From Pyrus communis (lineage: Eukaryota; Streptophyta; Magnoliopsida; Rosales; Rosaceae), in NCBI RefSeq assembly GCF_963583255.1, contig NC_084804.1, positions 17,364,723 through 17,428,722 of the forward strand: 64,000 bases of DNA, written 5' to 3'. The notes beneath the pieces are model-generated. The model did not search any database. It was not told the origin of the DNA and saw only the letters and a program-made list of their open reading frames with translations. Positions within the stretch are counted from its first letter, which is position 1, and each line of letters begins with the position of its first letter. Below are positions 21,241-34,400 of the stretch, in pieces. Position numbers and translations under genes: made by a program.

Positions 21241-23730
21241 CTTCGTCTTTTATGGCAGGGCAAACCTGAAGAAAATGCCCAACTCTCCCTCACCTCTGAG
21301 GGCGCACTCCCAGCAAAGCCTTTCAAAATACTCAATTCTTTCTTCTTCCCCAAAGATGATACCAGATGCCTGGAGTACATATGACCCAGGAGGAAACGGC
21401 GGATTGAAGCATGTGCTGATTCATTCACCGCTTCTTCAAAGCAAAGGTATCTCATATCATCAAGGTCAAAAGCAAAAATATCTCATATCATGCTCTTTCC
21501 CTGTCTTTTTCTTTGTTCTTGTTCTTACTTGCATGGCAAAGTAAAAGAAGCAATCAGCCGGCACTTGGAGTCAGTCTACCGATCTGGAGCCAACTGCCTG
21601 GAATCTATTCCTGATTGCTTACCTAGCGTTGCTCTCGAGTAGTCATCTTCAACGGTTGATACACTTCCAGAGAAGGGACCACTCCTGCAAAGATTGAACA
21701 AAGAAACAGATAGCAGGAGGAAGCTCAGACCTTCGGGGGAGACACTAAAGGGAATCCTGCTGCCCAGTTCAAGAGTAGCACAAAGGAAAATCAATGATGG
21801 GCGGAAACCAGTTCAAGAGTAAGCCTGTGGAATCACCAAGATCATGCCTCAATACAATCACCAAGGAGAAGAGGGAATTTACACTCCATAACCAGATTTG
21901 CGTCCCTAAACTCTTCTCTTTGTTAATTACATTCTGCCATGTTTAGTATGTTTAGTTGCTTTTTGTGTGTTTACTTATGTTTTGTGTGAACCATATGCTT
22001 AAAACATTGAGGACAATGTTTGATTTAAGTATGGGGGGGGTAACTAAGTATATTTAATGCAAATTCGTGGGATTTTATCACCCATAACTTCAAATGTTGT
22101 TCCTTGCTGTTTTAAGGTGTTTTTAAGTTGTTTTAGAGTGTTTTAGTGTGTTTTGTTTTATAATTCGAAAATCCCATAAAAATTTGAAAAATTGTTTTGA
22201 AAAACCCAAAAAGAGTTGTTTTAAGAGTCGTTTTTGTGTGTTTGTGTCTTAGGGTACCTTCCAACACAATGATAAGGATTTGGTTTATAATTGCATGACG
22301 GTAAGAAAGAGTTATAAACATAGAGAAAAGTTTGATTTACTCTTGGTATATGCTTGGTTATGGTTATAATGTATGACTTCACATGCAATCATAAAAGAAA
22401 AAAATTTTGTTTTTGTAACATGCTTAAAGGAAGGAACTCAAACAAACGCTACAACCCTGAGAGACTTGAGCCTATAACGTTCTTTGGAGAGTATAATCTG
22501 TGATTTCTTGTTTTCTAAAGTCGTTGCATGATCTCATTATTCTTTGCTTGGTTACTACTTAGAAGGCGTTTCATCATATAGTTCCAAATGCTAGAACTCA
22601 TGCCCATTTCATTCAAAGCATGTTATTGATTTGCATAACACATATTCAAGAAGAAGTTGTGTAGTGACCACCACCATAGCCAAATAGCCTTACTTCCCAT
22701 ACTTCGTATATGTTGTAAGTTTTAACCCCGTTGAGCCTCGTTTTGCCTTTATTCCTTGTTTACCCACATCACCCCTTACCTAGCTTAGAGTAGGACTTTC
22801 CTATACCCTTGTTCTTAAAGTTTAGTGAGCATGACTTAAATGAATTCCTTTTGAGTTACATTATGCAAGAAAATGAGTGTGGGGGAGTAAAAGTTTGTTC
22901 TTACGTTTATATGTATGTTTTGAGATTCAAAAGAAAAAGAAGAAGAAAAGAAAAGAAAAAAAAAAAAAAAAAAAAGGGAGTGAAAATAAGTAAGAATGAA
23001 CTCACGAGCGTTGATGGTTGAAGAAAGGGTCCAAAAAGTTGAATATGGCCCTAAGTTTTGTGTGATTTTCCCTTGGGTGTTCAAAGTTGACTTCTACGTT
23101 CTTAAGGGAATTCTAAGTGCCTAATTCAATACTTTGCTCACTATTGCTTTAAGAATGTTTGTTTATCCTTCACCTTTCATTGTTAGCCAATACCCTAGCC
23201 CCGATACTACCCTTTGACTTCTATATTGAGTGTTATGTATTTCAATTGTGGAGTTTGAACTTGGTATGAGCTTATGGTGTCACTGGTTCTCGCGTCTAAG
23301 TAGTAGCATTCCATTCATGAGATCATATCTAAACATGCTTATTAACTCCAGAAAATGCTTTCCTTATTATAACATATGTGAGTGTTCGTCTACATGTTTA
23401 CATCAATCTTCTCACATATACCTAGTGTAGGGTGTGTAGTCAGAAAATCTGTGTGAAAAACGAGAGTACATCTAGTAAGAAATTGAGGGAATTCTCTAAA
23501 GGCATGTTACTACATTTGAAATGTGTTTTAATTGCTTAATTGTGAACTAGTATGTGGTGACTATGATTAAGAATGTACTTAAGTGTAAAGATGGCTCAAA
23601 TATGTGAGAATAATGATTTTTAACTTGTCATGTGCATTGGAAGTCCCTGATACGATTGTTGGAAGGTGTAGGTTGTGTTTTGTTCTTTTTGTTTTGTTTT
23701 TCTGTTTTGCTCGAGGACTAGCAAAAGCTA
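21241..23730 (+). other. Non-coding 3' interior of the LTR element
   Basis: About 2.5 kb without convincing coding sequence. Features are a G run at 22033-22041 within TTTAAGTATGGGGGGGG, a second GTGTGGGGGAG at about 22877, and an AAAG/A-rich tract at 22930-22975. The repeated GTGTGGGGG-like strings resemble extra polypurine tracts seen in Athila/Tat elements. Confidence 0.5.
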
Positions 23731-23744
23731 AGTGTGGGGGTATT
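23731..23744 (+). other. Polypurine-type tract before the 3' LTR
   Basis: AGTGTGGGGGTATT abuts the 3' LTR start (TGATAGG, 23745), where plus-strand priming is expected. Confidence 0.65.
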
Positions 23745-25648
23745 TGATAGGAGCATATTTATGCGACTTAAATGGCTTGTTCTCGTACATTTACGTTATG
23801 TTTCTTTAGTTATTTTAGTACTTTAAGCTATTTTCGTGTGTTTGTAGGTCCAAAGGGCTAAAGGAGCAAAAAGATGCATTTTGGAGACTTTTGGAGCACT
23901 TTTGGGCTAAGGATGGATAGCTTATGCTTGAAGCCAAAGTGTTGGACGAAATTGAAGACCTAATTGGAGCCAAAGTGTTGGAACCTTGTTCTCTTTAGTT
24001 TTAGGACATTTAAACCTTTCCTAATCCCAATCATGCCATGCATAACACACATCCATTCTAACACATTGTCATTGCATATGCATTTCCTTCACTAGTTAAC
24101 CCACATGCACTTATCACTTATCATCACCACATATCATATCACTTAATCACTTATCACTTATCATCACCACTTAACCACTTATCATATCATAACCACATAT
24201 CATATCACTTATCACTTATCACTTAACATATCATCCACCTACTTCACCTACAACATCCACCTACTTCACCTACAACATCCACTTCACCTACAACATCCAC
24301 CTACTTCACCTACAAATGACATAGCCATATGTTCCCTCCACTACTCCTATAAATACCCTTGCATTCATTCATTCATGGACATCTCCATTTCTCACACCAC
24401 AACTAACACAAACACTTCCCCTTAGAATCCAAACCGTGAGTCCCCCTTCCACCATTCCTCATCCATTTCCATAATTCCCCAAACCTCACCTTAGACCTTG
24501 TGCTACAACAACGAGGAAGATAAGAGGGCAACGTTCATACAATTCAAGTTTGAGTTGTTGGAATGTTTAGGTGTTTCTTTGATTTCAAAGTTTAAATTCA
24601 ATTCTCTTTGTTTTGTACGTATGAGGAAAGGAAGAGAAGAGTGCCTAAACGTTCATACAATTCAAGTTTGAGTTGTTGGAATGTTTAGGTGTTTCTTTGA
24701 TTTCAAAGTTATGAGGAACTAAACCCCCTTTAGCTAGGGGGTGATTCGAAACTATATTTATATTTGCAATATGAATTGATTAACTTTCGTTGGAATTTCA
24801 TAAGTTGTGGATTCAATTTGTTTAACCGTTTGATTGATAACTTATTTATGAATGTTTATTAAGAATGCGCACTTAATTTTCATGCATAAATATGACGCTA
24901 GAATATAAGTGAATTTCACCTAATCGTTATGAACTTATATTCACAAGTAGTGGAGGTTGCTTATAAACAATCGCGTTAAATGAATTCTTGGCACGAGTTT
25001 CATGCTCATCATAGTAACGAATGCCTCGTCAACACTTATAGTTTTCATAATGCTTAATGATCTTTGATTGTATCTTTATTGTGCTGTTCACGTAAAGGAC
25101 TTTTGGAGAATGTGGTGAATTGCGTTGCGCTAACCCATCCAATTCATTAACTTAAGGAAAACTTGACGGTTAATTTAAGCGGACCTAATTAACCCGGGGC
25201 GTTGAGTTTCATAATTTATCGAAAGACCAACTGAGAATCAATCTTGTATGCAAGTGTAACATGTGTGGAGAAGAACCCCTTGGCTATTCCATCATCCATA
25301 TTTTATTCACATTCATATTTACATTCTGTTTTAATTGCAATTTGTTCATTTAGTTTAATTTTGTCAAAACCTAAATCCCCCTTTACTTTAATGTCAAATT
25401 AGTTAGAAATCAATTTAGTTTGTGTTTTTAAGAGTTTTGAGTCTTTTGAACTTGTTAGAATCTGTTTAGTTTATGTTTTAAAGTATTTTTGAATTCCTTG
25501 AGTCTAGTTTAGTGTTTTATATTGTTTTTACGTTTTTAAGTCAGTTTCCAAGAGTCCTAATCCCCGGTCCAGAACGATCCCTACTTGCACCTATACTACA
25601 ATTTGACAAAAAGAGGGTTTAATTTGTGCGCGTATAAAACTCGCATCA
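23745..25648 (+). repeat. 3' LTR, 1904 bp
   Basis: Near-identical to 16861-18749. It has an additional shortened copy of the CCACCTACTTCACCTACAACAT unit (about 24270-24290) and lacks five bases in GGGCCTAAACG near 24529. Ends CTCGCATCA at 25648, followed by TTAAT. Confidence 0.95.
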
Positions 25649-28600
25649 TTAATCATTTGGGCTTCACCTTATTCCTTACACTCTTCTTTAACTCACCCAG
25701 TAATTTGCAAAAATAAAATTGTGATGATTCAAATAAGTTAAATTACGCCAACAATAGAATCGGTATTCGTCTGCTCCCGATTGGTATTCGACACCTAATG
25801 TCAGTGCATAACTATTGTACACCATACTTTCACAATGTCCTAACAGATAATTGAGAAAAAAAATTACGCCAACAATAGAATCGGCTTCACCACATCTTCT
25901 GACAATAGGTGTCGAATAACAATCGGGAGCAGACGTTGCAGTATGAAATGACAATCGTGAGTCTTAAGCCTAAAAAATTTGCCCCCATCAATGTTTACAC
26001 ATTGTCCGATATTTGAAGCATACCCATTTAGAAATTTTCAAAGGATAGAAACTTTAAAAACTCTTTCCTTTTCTCCGGTTTTACTGAAAAATAAGCTAGC
26101 CCCTTTCTGGCTATCTCACCCTCCCTTGTCATCCATAAACGTGGCCTTATTCTCATTCGCTCCTAATCGATGCAAGCTTTGTTCGTGTCCTTCGTCCTTC
26201 CCTCGATGTCTAATATAGTTCCAACCGGTGTATCAAACACATTCTTCTCAACATGCATAACATCGAGGTTATGGCGCAGTTTCAATTTGGACCAGTACGA
26301 CAGCTCAAACAACATACTTTTTGGTTTCCAGTTTAGATAGGTGTCTGGTCTAGTCTTATGAACCGATTTGGCAAACGGACCAAAATCGAAACGATTCAAG
26401 TGCGCTAAAATATTTTCTTCAGACCATTCTCTAGGTCTTGGTTGAATCTCTATTTCGTCAAAGAATGTTGTCTCGTTCTGATGCCATTCGTGGTCTCACA
26501 GCAACCATCTACAATGCCTTAGGTAGCAAACTTTCTCGGCGTGCCAAAAGACATTGTGTCTTCCTTGCAAACTAGGAATGCCAAATAACCCTTAGTACTC
26601 TACTCGGACATCATAGCATACGTGGGAAAATTGTTTATAGTCCACATCACTGCTGCTCGCAAGGTGAACATTTGCCCAGTTGATTTATCGTATGTCAAAA
26701 CTCCGTTTTCCTATAAATCTTTCAGCTCATCGATCAATGCCCACAAATAAACATCGATAGACTTACCCGGATCCTCGGTTATCAACATAGTCATCATCAT
26801 ATATTCTTTCTTCATGCATTTTCAAAGCGGAAAATTATACGGAATTGCAAAGATTGGCCAAGTGGTGTGGTCAGCTCCAATCTTACGTTCCACAGCTCTC
26901 GTGTAAAATCAGGGTACAAACGATCAAACTATTTCCATGCCTCACCATCAACTAGATGCCTCATCAAATCGTCATCTACCCGTCTGTCCTTATGCCATGT
27001 CATGTCGCTGGCAGTATGCGTCAACATATACAAATGTTGAAGCCTAGCTTTATTGGAAGATAACGCATAACTTTTTGTGAAATCTTTGTTGTTCTGTTTT
27101 GAGCTGTCATTTTAAACCTTGACTCTTTGCATATAAGGCATTTATCTAGCGCTTCATTCTCCTTATAGAACAATACACAATTATTTTTAACGCGTGAATT
27201 TTCTCATAGCCCAATCACAGACCATTCAACACCTTTTTTGCACTTTTGTGATCTTGAGGCAAACAATTGTCCTTTGGAAGCATCCTCTTGAAATGGCCCA
27301 ACAAATAATCAAAGCACTGATTAGACATATGAAATTTTCTTTTTCCATGCATCAGCTTCATAATAGTCGTTAGTACCGAAAAATCCTCTCAACCGGAGTA
27401 TAATTCTTGTTTGACACTTTTTAATAGTTTTTCATATTTTTTAAAGGCTCCACTATCCATGCTTCGAGGAACGTCATCTCCCCCTTCCTGATCAAAATTG
27501 GTTGAGGTGTCTGGAAAAGTATCATCTAGGATATCCATAATTTGTTCGTTTGGATCAACATAAGATTCAACTGCCTCAACTAATGGGGTCACATGTGAAG
27601 ATGAAGGATGTACTAATCGTTCCCCATGATGATTCCAAGTGGTATACATCTCCATCATACCATGTCGTACTAAATAGTATCAAACATTTTCATAATACTC
27701 AACCATTGAATTGTTACAGTTCCTACACGGACACCAGATTAGAGGTGAACCCTGGTTATGTGCCATTGCAAAATCAACGAACTGATTTATTTCATCCAAG
27801 TATTCATCTGCACATATGTTAGGATTCTGTATCCACTGTCTATCCATATCGCTTGCAGAAAAGAAAAAAAAAAAAAAAACAAAATCACATTGGTTACAAA
27901 CACTTCAATTATAAAATGCCACCTTATGCCTTCGGTAAGGGTCCTATCCCATTTAGGAATGCACGGCTACATGTCGTATTTTACGGCTCTTTCAGATTCG
28001 ACGTTGAAAAAATTTGGCAGCATATCCCTGCATTTCTTCAAGTGTAGCACGTATGTACTAAATACGTACGCAGTACTCGAAGAACGTACATACAATTTAC
28101 CAAATTTCTCCTTATCGAAATCTAATATGTGAACCGCAAACTACGACACATAATTGTGCATTCCCAAACTGTCCAAAAATTGGGACAATTTGAGAATTAA
28201 TTAGACTATAGTTATGATTTCGCCTCCATGCGCGAAATCCAACTAATTCTCAAACGAGAAACTAAGTTTCATAAAAATAACACACGAAGTTAATACTTAA
28301 CTTCATACAAAATGTTTGCACACAAATAAATTGTATCACATAAATGCTAAAAAACAAATAAATAAACTACATTTAATGTTAATGAAATACTCAAAGAAAA
28401 TATACCTCATAATGTGTTCCCCGCTAATAGTCGTTAAAAAAAAACCACCTACACACAACAAATTTAATTTTGTTAGTTTCATTGTGTAATTTAAAAAAAA
28501 TATATATTGAAAACAAATTTGCTTACCAAATGATATATAGGTGAGCATGAGACCGAGTGATCGAACTAAGGAAAAGGAGAGACAGTGAGCTGAGGTAGGA

Positions 28601-28689
28601 GAGGCAGAGCTGCAATGAATTTGCAATTTCTGCCTTTCTGTGTCTGGGAAGCTGAATTAAATTTCACACTCTTATGCAACGATTATGGC

Positions 28690-28945
28690 GACACAAGTCC
28701 CAGGGAGTAAAAGAGCAATGAAAGTAGTACTAATGATTTCTGGTTGTCTGATCACTCAAAATTATGTATCTACCACTGCCTTTTTTTACCCACCATGTGC
28801 GACGAAACATTTGTTGCGTAAAACATATGCATTTCACGTTCTGGCGCCAACTCATGGCCGGTCCCGCGTCTAATAACCTTTGTGTGACGACGGCGTAGCA
28901 TCGCACAATTCCACCTTAAGCGACAAAAAAGTAATTTTGTCGCTA
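28690..28945. repeat. CACTA subterminal-type repeats (upstream of TNP2)
   Basis: Contains GCGACGAAACATTTGTTGCG (28800), GTGACGACG, GCATCGCACAA and AAGCGACAAAAAAG. The interval lies between the TNP2 5' end and the first short ORF2 copy. 27846-28690 to its left has no coding match and should be the TNP2 leader/intron region. Confidence 0.55.
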
Positions 28946-29245
28946 TTTGTTAATATTTTTTTTTTTTTGGTTTTAAAATACTTTTTTTTTTCATTTATTA
29001 GTTTATTCATTTTAGATCACATACACACTTAATGAACAAAATATTAACTTACACCCGAACAAATCTACAAATATTTAAATTAATTAAACATTCATGCATA
29101 TTTAGTTAATATAATCTTTTATTACAATAATATTTTATTCAACAAAAACTTTAAAATTGCATATTAAAAAGTAACATTCGTAAATAAAACTTAAAACCCA
29201 AATGTTATTATTTAATTAAACATTAAAAAAAACATAAATAAAATT

Positions 29246-29745
29246 CTATTCCACTGCTGGTGGTTCTGGTATTCGGTTTAGTTCTGCCTCACATTCAGCA
29301 TCAAACTTCCACTCCCAAAAAGATGATTTGAATATGTTGTCGATGCACTTCATCAAATTTGGGTCACTTTGTCAATGTCCCTATCAGACTCTAACTCATC
29401 AACCAAGTGCATCTTTTTCTCCTCGGGAACGACTCTCCAAGACTCCCAATCCGCACTGCATTTGTCACACACTAATACCCGCACATCACGCATAAACTTG
29501 TTGTGCATATCCGACTTTTGAATTCCTATCAATTCTTCATAATTGATTCGGTACTGGCTTCCTCCAAAACTGTAGCAGACCACGGTCGCAGCTCTTTTGT
29601 TTTTGTTTTTTTTTTTTTTTTTTAATATTAAAAATAATAATGCAAATTATAAAATGTATAGAAAACACATAATTAAGTGGGTATTCCCTTTTCTGGAACT
29701 CTCGCCCTCCATCCTCTTCGACGAACGAGCACCTGAGTCGGCAAT
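29246..29745 (-). pseudogene. Short CACTA ORF2 paralogue, copy C
   Basis: Minus-strand blocks: an N-terminal exon (29745-29675) with ADSGARSSKRMEGES, then after an intron YRINYEELIG and KFMRDVRVLVCDKC (about 29550-29470). ADWESWRVVPEEKKMHLVDE (29465-29395) and IMMKCIDNIFKS with FWEWKFDAECEAEL (29360-29270) complete it, with a stop at 29246. The WESWR-VPEE block matches the full-size ORF2 at 12.9 kb, so it is a shortened member of that family ending after the DNA-binding-like domain. The ATG that copy E keeps is ATT here, and a frameshift follows ESD near 29390. Probably inactive. Confidence 0.6.
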
Positions 29746-29849
29746 TGTGCTTAAATTTGAATAACAATTAGAATTGTAATCCGGAAGAAGATTTGAGAAA
29801 TATGGAAACCGAAACTGGTTATTTATAGAAACCTTGGCCACCTTCCGCG

Positions 29850-30200
29850 ACGAAAGTTTTATCGCACAAAAGCCTCAGCAAATGCTGCACCGATTCTCTG
29901 ATTCAATATCATTGAATCCTCTGACTTAGAAAACTGACTGTCTGGAGTAAATATCTTACATGACAAAACCTTTATCGCACAAGACTCCGGAATCGTTGCC
30001 CTTTGATTTCACCCTTACGCGATGAATGTTTCGTCGCTTAAAACGTATGGATTTGAAATTTGGGGATAAATTTAACAGCATTTTTTACGGCCTATACGCG
30101 ACGAAAACTTCATCGCGGTTGGAAATATGCAGGACGAATAAGTAATTCGCCGCACATACTTATTGTGTCGAATGTTTTGTCACACAAAATGATTAGTAAC
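29850..30200. repeat. CACTA subterminal repeats between ORF2 copies C and D
   Basis: Repeated units include CGCGACGAAAGTTTTATCGC, TGACAAAACCTTTATCGCAC, CGCGATGAATGTTTCGTCGC, CGCGACGAAAACTTCATCGC and TTCGCCGCACATA, spaced 50-100 bp. Confidence 0.7.
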
Positions 30201-30462
30201 GAACAAATACGTAATTCATTATAATTATGAAATTTACATAAACATAGATCTTTATAATCTATATTTACGTAAATTTCATAATTACAAAGACTTATTCAAT
30301 TATAATATTATTCTAAAAATAATAGAAAACTTAAATAAAGTAAATTAACCAATTCAATTATTTAAACAACCAAACATGAATTAAAGGCTAATTAAGTCCA
30401 AATACATAACTTAAAATAAAACCTTAAAAATAAATATTGTCCTCAAAAATATAAATTTAAAA

Positions 30463-30883
30463 CTACTCCGCTGGTCCTCCATTCCTCTCCACGTCATAAC
30501 ACCACTACTTGTAACCCTTCTTCAACGCCTCCTCCATCAACTTCATCAACTCTTCGTTTGTGTCATCAAGAGTATAGTTACACTGTTACACATATATGCA
30601 AATAATTATTTACAACATATAAAAAAAAAAAATCACAAAATTAATTATTTTCAACATTTGTCACACTTACTAATAGTTGATCCATCATCACCTTCTTCAC
30701 GTCCTAGGGCACAAATTTCCAAGAGAGCCACTTAGCAGTACAACAATTGTCAAGCATTGTTAAACAAACCGAACATGCTAACTCCACATATTGCGTCATA
30801 TCATGGGGCCTGGAGGGCGTGCTGTTTCTTTCCACCATTTGATCCCGGACCGCCGCTTTCCTACTATCCCTATTATCAGCCAT
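30463..30883 (-). pseudogene. Short CACTA ORF2 paralogue, copy D
   Basis: Starts ATG at 30883 (MADNRDSRKAAVRDQMVE), continues THDM-like sequence into ELACSVCLTMLDNC and KWLSWKFVP-DVKKVMMDQLL. A stop replaces the Glu after VP. After a probable intron (donor GTAAGT near 30670) it resumes YTLDDTNEELMKLMEEAL, ending at 30463 with GGPAE. Same order and length as copy C, quite diverged. The stops make it a pseudogene. Confidence 0.55.
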
Positions 30884-30939
30884 CAGATGTACAAAACAGT
30901 GTGAAGAAAATAGCAGAACAATATGCGCTTATAAAGAAC

Positions 30940-31235
30940 ACTTTACACGACGAAGGCTTTGTTGTGCACAACCTTTTGAGTGACGAAACCTTCGTCGCGC
31001 AAAGTACAAAATAAATACGTAATAAATGCCACGACTTCAATGCCACCGACCATCGCTTTGCGCGATGAAGTCTTGTCCCTCAATGTTATGCGCAACCAAA
31101 TTCGCATTATTAAGTGGTAATACGCAGTAAATACGACACCTTAAATGCTAACCAACTGTTTCACTTGCGCGACGAAATTTCGTCCCGCAAAGGTTTTGGC
31201 AACAAAAGTTTTGTTGTGTAAAGCCTTGCACGATT
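30940..31235. repeat. CACTA subterminal repeats between ORF2 copies D and E
   Basis: Units include CACGACGAAGGCTTTGTTGT, GTGACGAAACCTTCGTCGCG, TGCGCGATGAAGTCTTGTCC and GCGCGACGAAATTTCGTCCC. The plus-strand frame 30757-31014 runs over this and is not a gene. Confidence 0.7.
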
Positions 31236-31438
31236 AACTAAAAATATTTATTTTATTCCGTCTCAAAAATAGTGTCTCAACAAAATAATGTCAATATTAT
31301 AATATTTTGGAAATCTATTCTCAAAACAAAATAAATATAGTCCATTTAAATTTATTCTTGCAAATTAATAATAATTCAATGTCATTATTTAATAAACCAT
31401 AAATAGACTAATAAAAAACTATTCTAGTCATCCGTTAG

Positions 31439-34400
31439 AATGGTGAAGCCATGTGAAGGCGAGGAGTGGCGGCCGCCACTCCCCTCATCGAGAAAATACA
31501 CCTGGAGGGCTGGTTCAGCCCCTCCCCTCGTCGGAAACTCGACTAGTTTTCACCCCCCCTCCCTGTTCTGGTGGTCTGGTTCTGCTGTTGGGCAGCAGAG
31601 CTGGATTTTTTTTTTTTTATTTAAACATCCAGGCCAAAACGACGTCGTTTTGGACCAGGTTAAAAAATAAAAAATAAAACCAAAACAGCATCGTTTTGAT
31701 AAGTTTGAAAAAGAAAAAAATATATATAGGGGGGACCACATGTCCCTCTTCCCTCCTCAGACCCGTGCCTGTCCCTTTTTTCTTTTTTAACTTTGCCTTT
31801 GCCAATCAGAGAGCAAAGCTTGCCCCCCTAATTCCCAGTAGCTGCACAGCAACTTGGCAGCCAACGGACGAAAACCAGCCACTCTCCAAGCTTTAGCCGC
31901 CGTTAGCGACTCCAATCAGTCTCCAGCCACTCTCCAACCGTGGCTTGCAGCCTTCAAAGCCTTTCTTTAGGTAAATTTTTTAATTCCTAAATTTATAATC
32001 CCTAACCCTAATTAATTATTTAATACGAATGAGTTTTAATTGGTATAGAATCATATGGTAATGCACTAATATGGTTATTGGTTATTGATTATTGATATAA
32101 TTCTATGATTATTGATATGAAATTATGAAATTATTTTTTAGGGCGAAAATTAAAATTCGAATTCTTGATTCTTGATTAATTAATTGAATTATTCCATAAT
32201 GTATACAATTATTCTTATTCATATGCTTAGTTGAATTGAATTTTTTTTTTATTGAATAATTTGTATGCTTATTGAGTTATTGGTATTGATTAATTGAATT
32301 GTTGGTTGGATTAGTTATTATGCATATTAGGGGTAATTATTTGGAGCTTATGTAATTGGTTGGATTGGTTGAATTGTTTGGTTGGATTAGTTATTATGCA
32401 TAGTAGTATAGTGTACTCTAGGATTAAGAGTCTAAGAATTTTTTTTTTATTTCCATTTTACAATTACGTAATGGAACGATACTATAAGAAACAATGCTTA
32501 AATCCTCCTTCAAACATTTTGGGTAGTCCTTCTCCTTCAAATAGTCCGAGTAGTCTTCCTCCTCCTTCAAATATTCCAGGAAATCCTCCTTTGAATATTC
32601 TGAGTAGTTCACAACAAAGTGAGGCCACTGAGTTGGATGAAATATTGGCTAATCTTCCTGCTGACCCTGGATATAGACATCGAATGCTTGATTATCCACC
32701 TAATTATCGTGAAGCAATTCGTAGACACTATCTCCAAAATGATCCTTGTCAACCTAGAGACCACATCATGCCAAGAAAAGTTAGTGACAAGTGATGTTTT
32801 ATCACCATTTGGTTTGATAAGTTGAAGTGGTTGGAGTATAGTATATCAAAAGATGTTGCATTTTACCGTTATTGTTATCTTTTCAAATGTGATTTCGATC
32901 AAATGGGTAGCACTGAAAGTGATGTCTTCATTGAGAAAGGGTTTACAAATTGGAAGAAAGGACCCAAAAAACTTCGAGTCTATGAGGGAGGTGTTGGAAG
33001 TCTTCATAATAAAGCTATACAAGAAGCTAAAAACTTGATGACACAAAAACAACACATTGAAACATTTGTGATCAAGCAAGCTGATGAAGCTTGCCTTAAT
33101 TATCACACTTTACTGAGTGGAGCACTTGATTGCACAAGATGGTTGTTGCGATAAGGTTTGGTTTTTCGTGGGCATGATGAATCTTTGAAATCAAGCAATA
33201 GGAGTAATTATATAGAGCTTATGCAATTTCTTGCCTATCATAATGAGAAAGTTATGAAGGTTGTGTTTGAGAATGCTCCTACGAATCTCAAGTATACTTC
33301 TTCCGATATTCAAAAGGATCTTGTTCATGCTTGTGCTATTGAAACTATTAATGCAATTACTAAAGATATGGAAGGTACATTTTTTTTCTCTCTTGGTTGA
33401 TGGATCACGTGATGCTTCGACTAAAGAGCAAATGGCAGTGGTAATGCGTTATGTTAATAAAAAAGGAGAAGCAATTGAAAAGTTTTTGGGTGTTCAACAT
33501 GTCTCCTCTACAATTAGTAACTTGCTTGAAGAGACCATTGAGAGATTGTTTGCTACAACAAATCTGAGTATGTCCACGTTACAAGAACAAGGCTATGATG
33601 GAGCTCGTAATATGAGAGGTGAGTTAAATGGTCGTAAAACAAAGATTTTGAACAAATACCCTCAAGCATTTTATATTCATTGTTTTGCACACCAACTCCA
33701 ACTAGCTCTTGTATTTGTGGCAAAGGAAAATGAGGATGTTGCCAATTTCTTCATCAATGCTAGTAGTTTGGTGAATCTTATTGGATCATCGAGTAAGCGT
33801 CGTGATGCATTTAGAGAGAAACAACAAGAACAAATTCAGAAAGCTCTTCATATTGGTAATCTTGAAATAGGTAAAGGGTTAAATCAAGAAAGTAGTCTCA
33901 TGTATCCATGTGATACACTGTGGAACTTGCATTATGGTATTATAGTTAGTATTATTGTTATGTTTGAAGTCATGGTGGAGGTGGTTGAATGGATTAAAAG
34001 TGATCGTAACCAAGATAATCTTGATGAAGCAACTAGGTTATTCAAAGACATACAAACTTTTGATTTTGCGTTTCACCTTTTCTTGATGAGACTTATATTG
34101 GGAATTACAAATGAGTTATCACAAGCATTGTAAAAGAAAGATCAAAATATTGTGAATGCGATGGTGTTAGTGGAAGTATGCAAGCAAAGACTACAATCCT
34201 TTAGAGATGATGACTTTGGGGACTTGTTTCATGATGTAGAAAAGTTTTTGGATGAGCATGATATTATCATTCCTAACATGGAGGATTTGCATTTCATACC
34301 TGGAAAATCAAGGCGTAAGGCTCCAAAAATCGCAAACTTCCATTATTATCATGTGGACCTCTATTTTCATGTCCTTGATATGCAACTAAAGGAATTGAAC

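Larger units (their letters stand above)
16861..25648 (+). mobile_element. Young gypsy-type LTR retrotransposon lacking pol (LARD-like), 8.8 kb
   Basis: Two long terminal repeats (16861-18749 and 23745-25648) bracket 5.0 kb. The flanks are TTAAT (16856-16860 and 25649-25653). A primer binding site for tRNA-Asp follows the 5' LTR and a polypurine-type tract precedes the 3' LTR. The interior has a gag-like ORF and an antisense ORF, but I found no protease, RT, RNase H or integrase. The gag style and tRNA-Asp primer fit the Athila/Tat branch. It must be mobilised by another element's enzymes. It lies inside the CACTA transposase pseudogene, so it came later. Confidence 0.9.
15631..27845 (-). pseudogene. 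CACTA transposase (TNP2 type), broken and split by an LTR element
   Basis: The minus strand carries the domain order of a plant TNP2 gene. The transposase-associated N-terminal domain (about 27845-27660) has MDRQWI and CPCRNCNN, followed by YTTWNHHGE. The TNP2 core (about 27340-26200) has HMSNQCFDYLLG and LRHNLDVMHVEKNVFDT. Next come THDCHFILQRLLPI (about 25950) and, beyond the LTR insertion, THWFVLNNCNKIIEYLDEH (about 16650), LYSGCHVSDIKFLGADRD (about 16300), CWYSEDPYILTTMAKQI (about 16040) and an acidic tail ending at 15631. It would excise and reinsert CACTA elements. At least a dozen stops or frameshifts make it dead. The LTR element at 16861-25648 interrupts it with TTAAT duplication. 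Confidence 0.8.

Noticed and set aside
20757..21544. Two plus-strand frames of 153 and 175 codons in the LTR element
   Set aside because: They read through degenerate DNA repeats in the leader of the antisense ORF, overlap in different frames and have no family resemblance.
22809..23084. Opposing frames rich in Lys or Phe/Ser
   Set aside because: Generated by a purine-rich (AAAG)n-type tract in the non-coding part of the LTR element.
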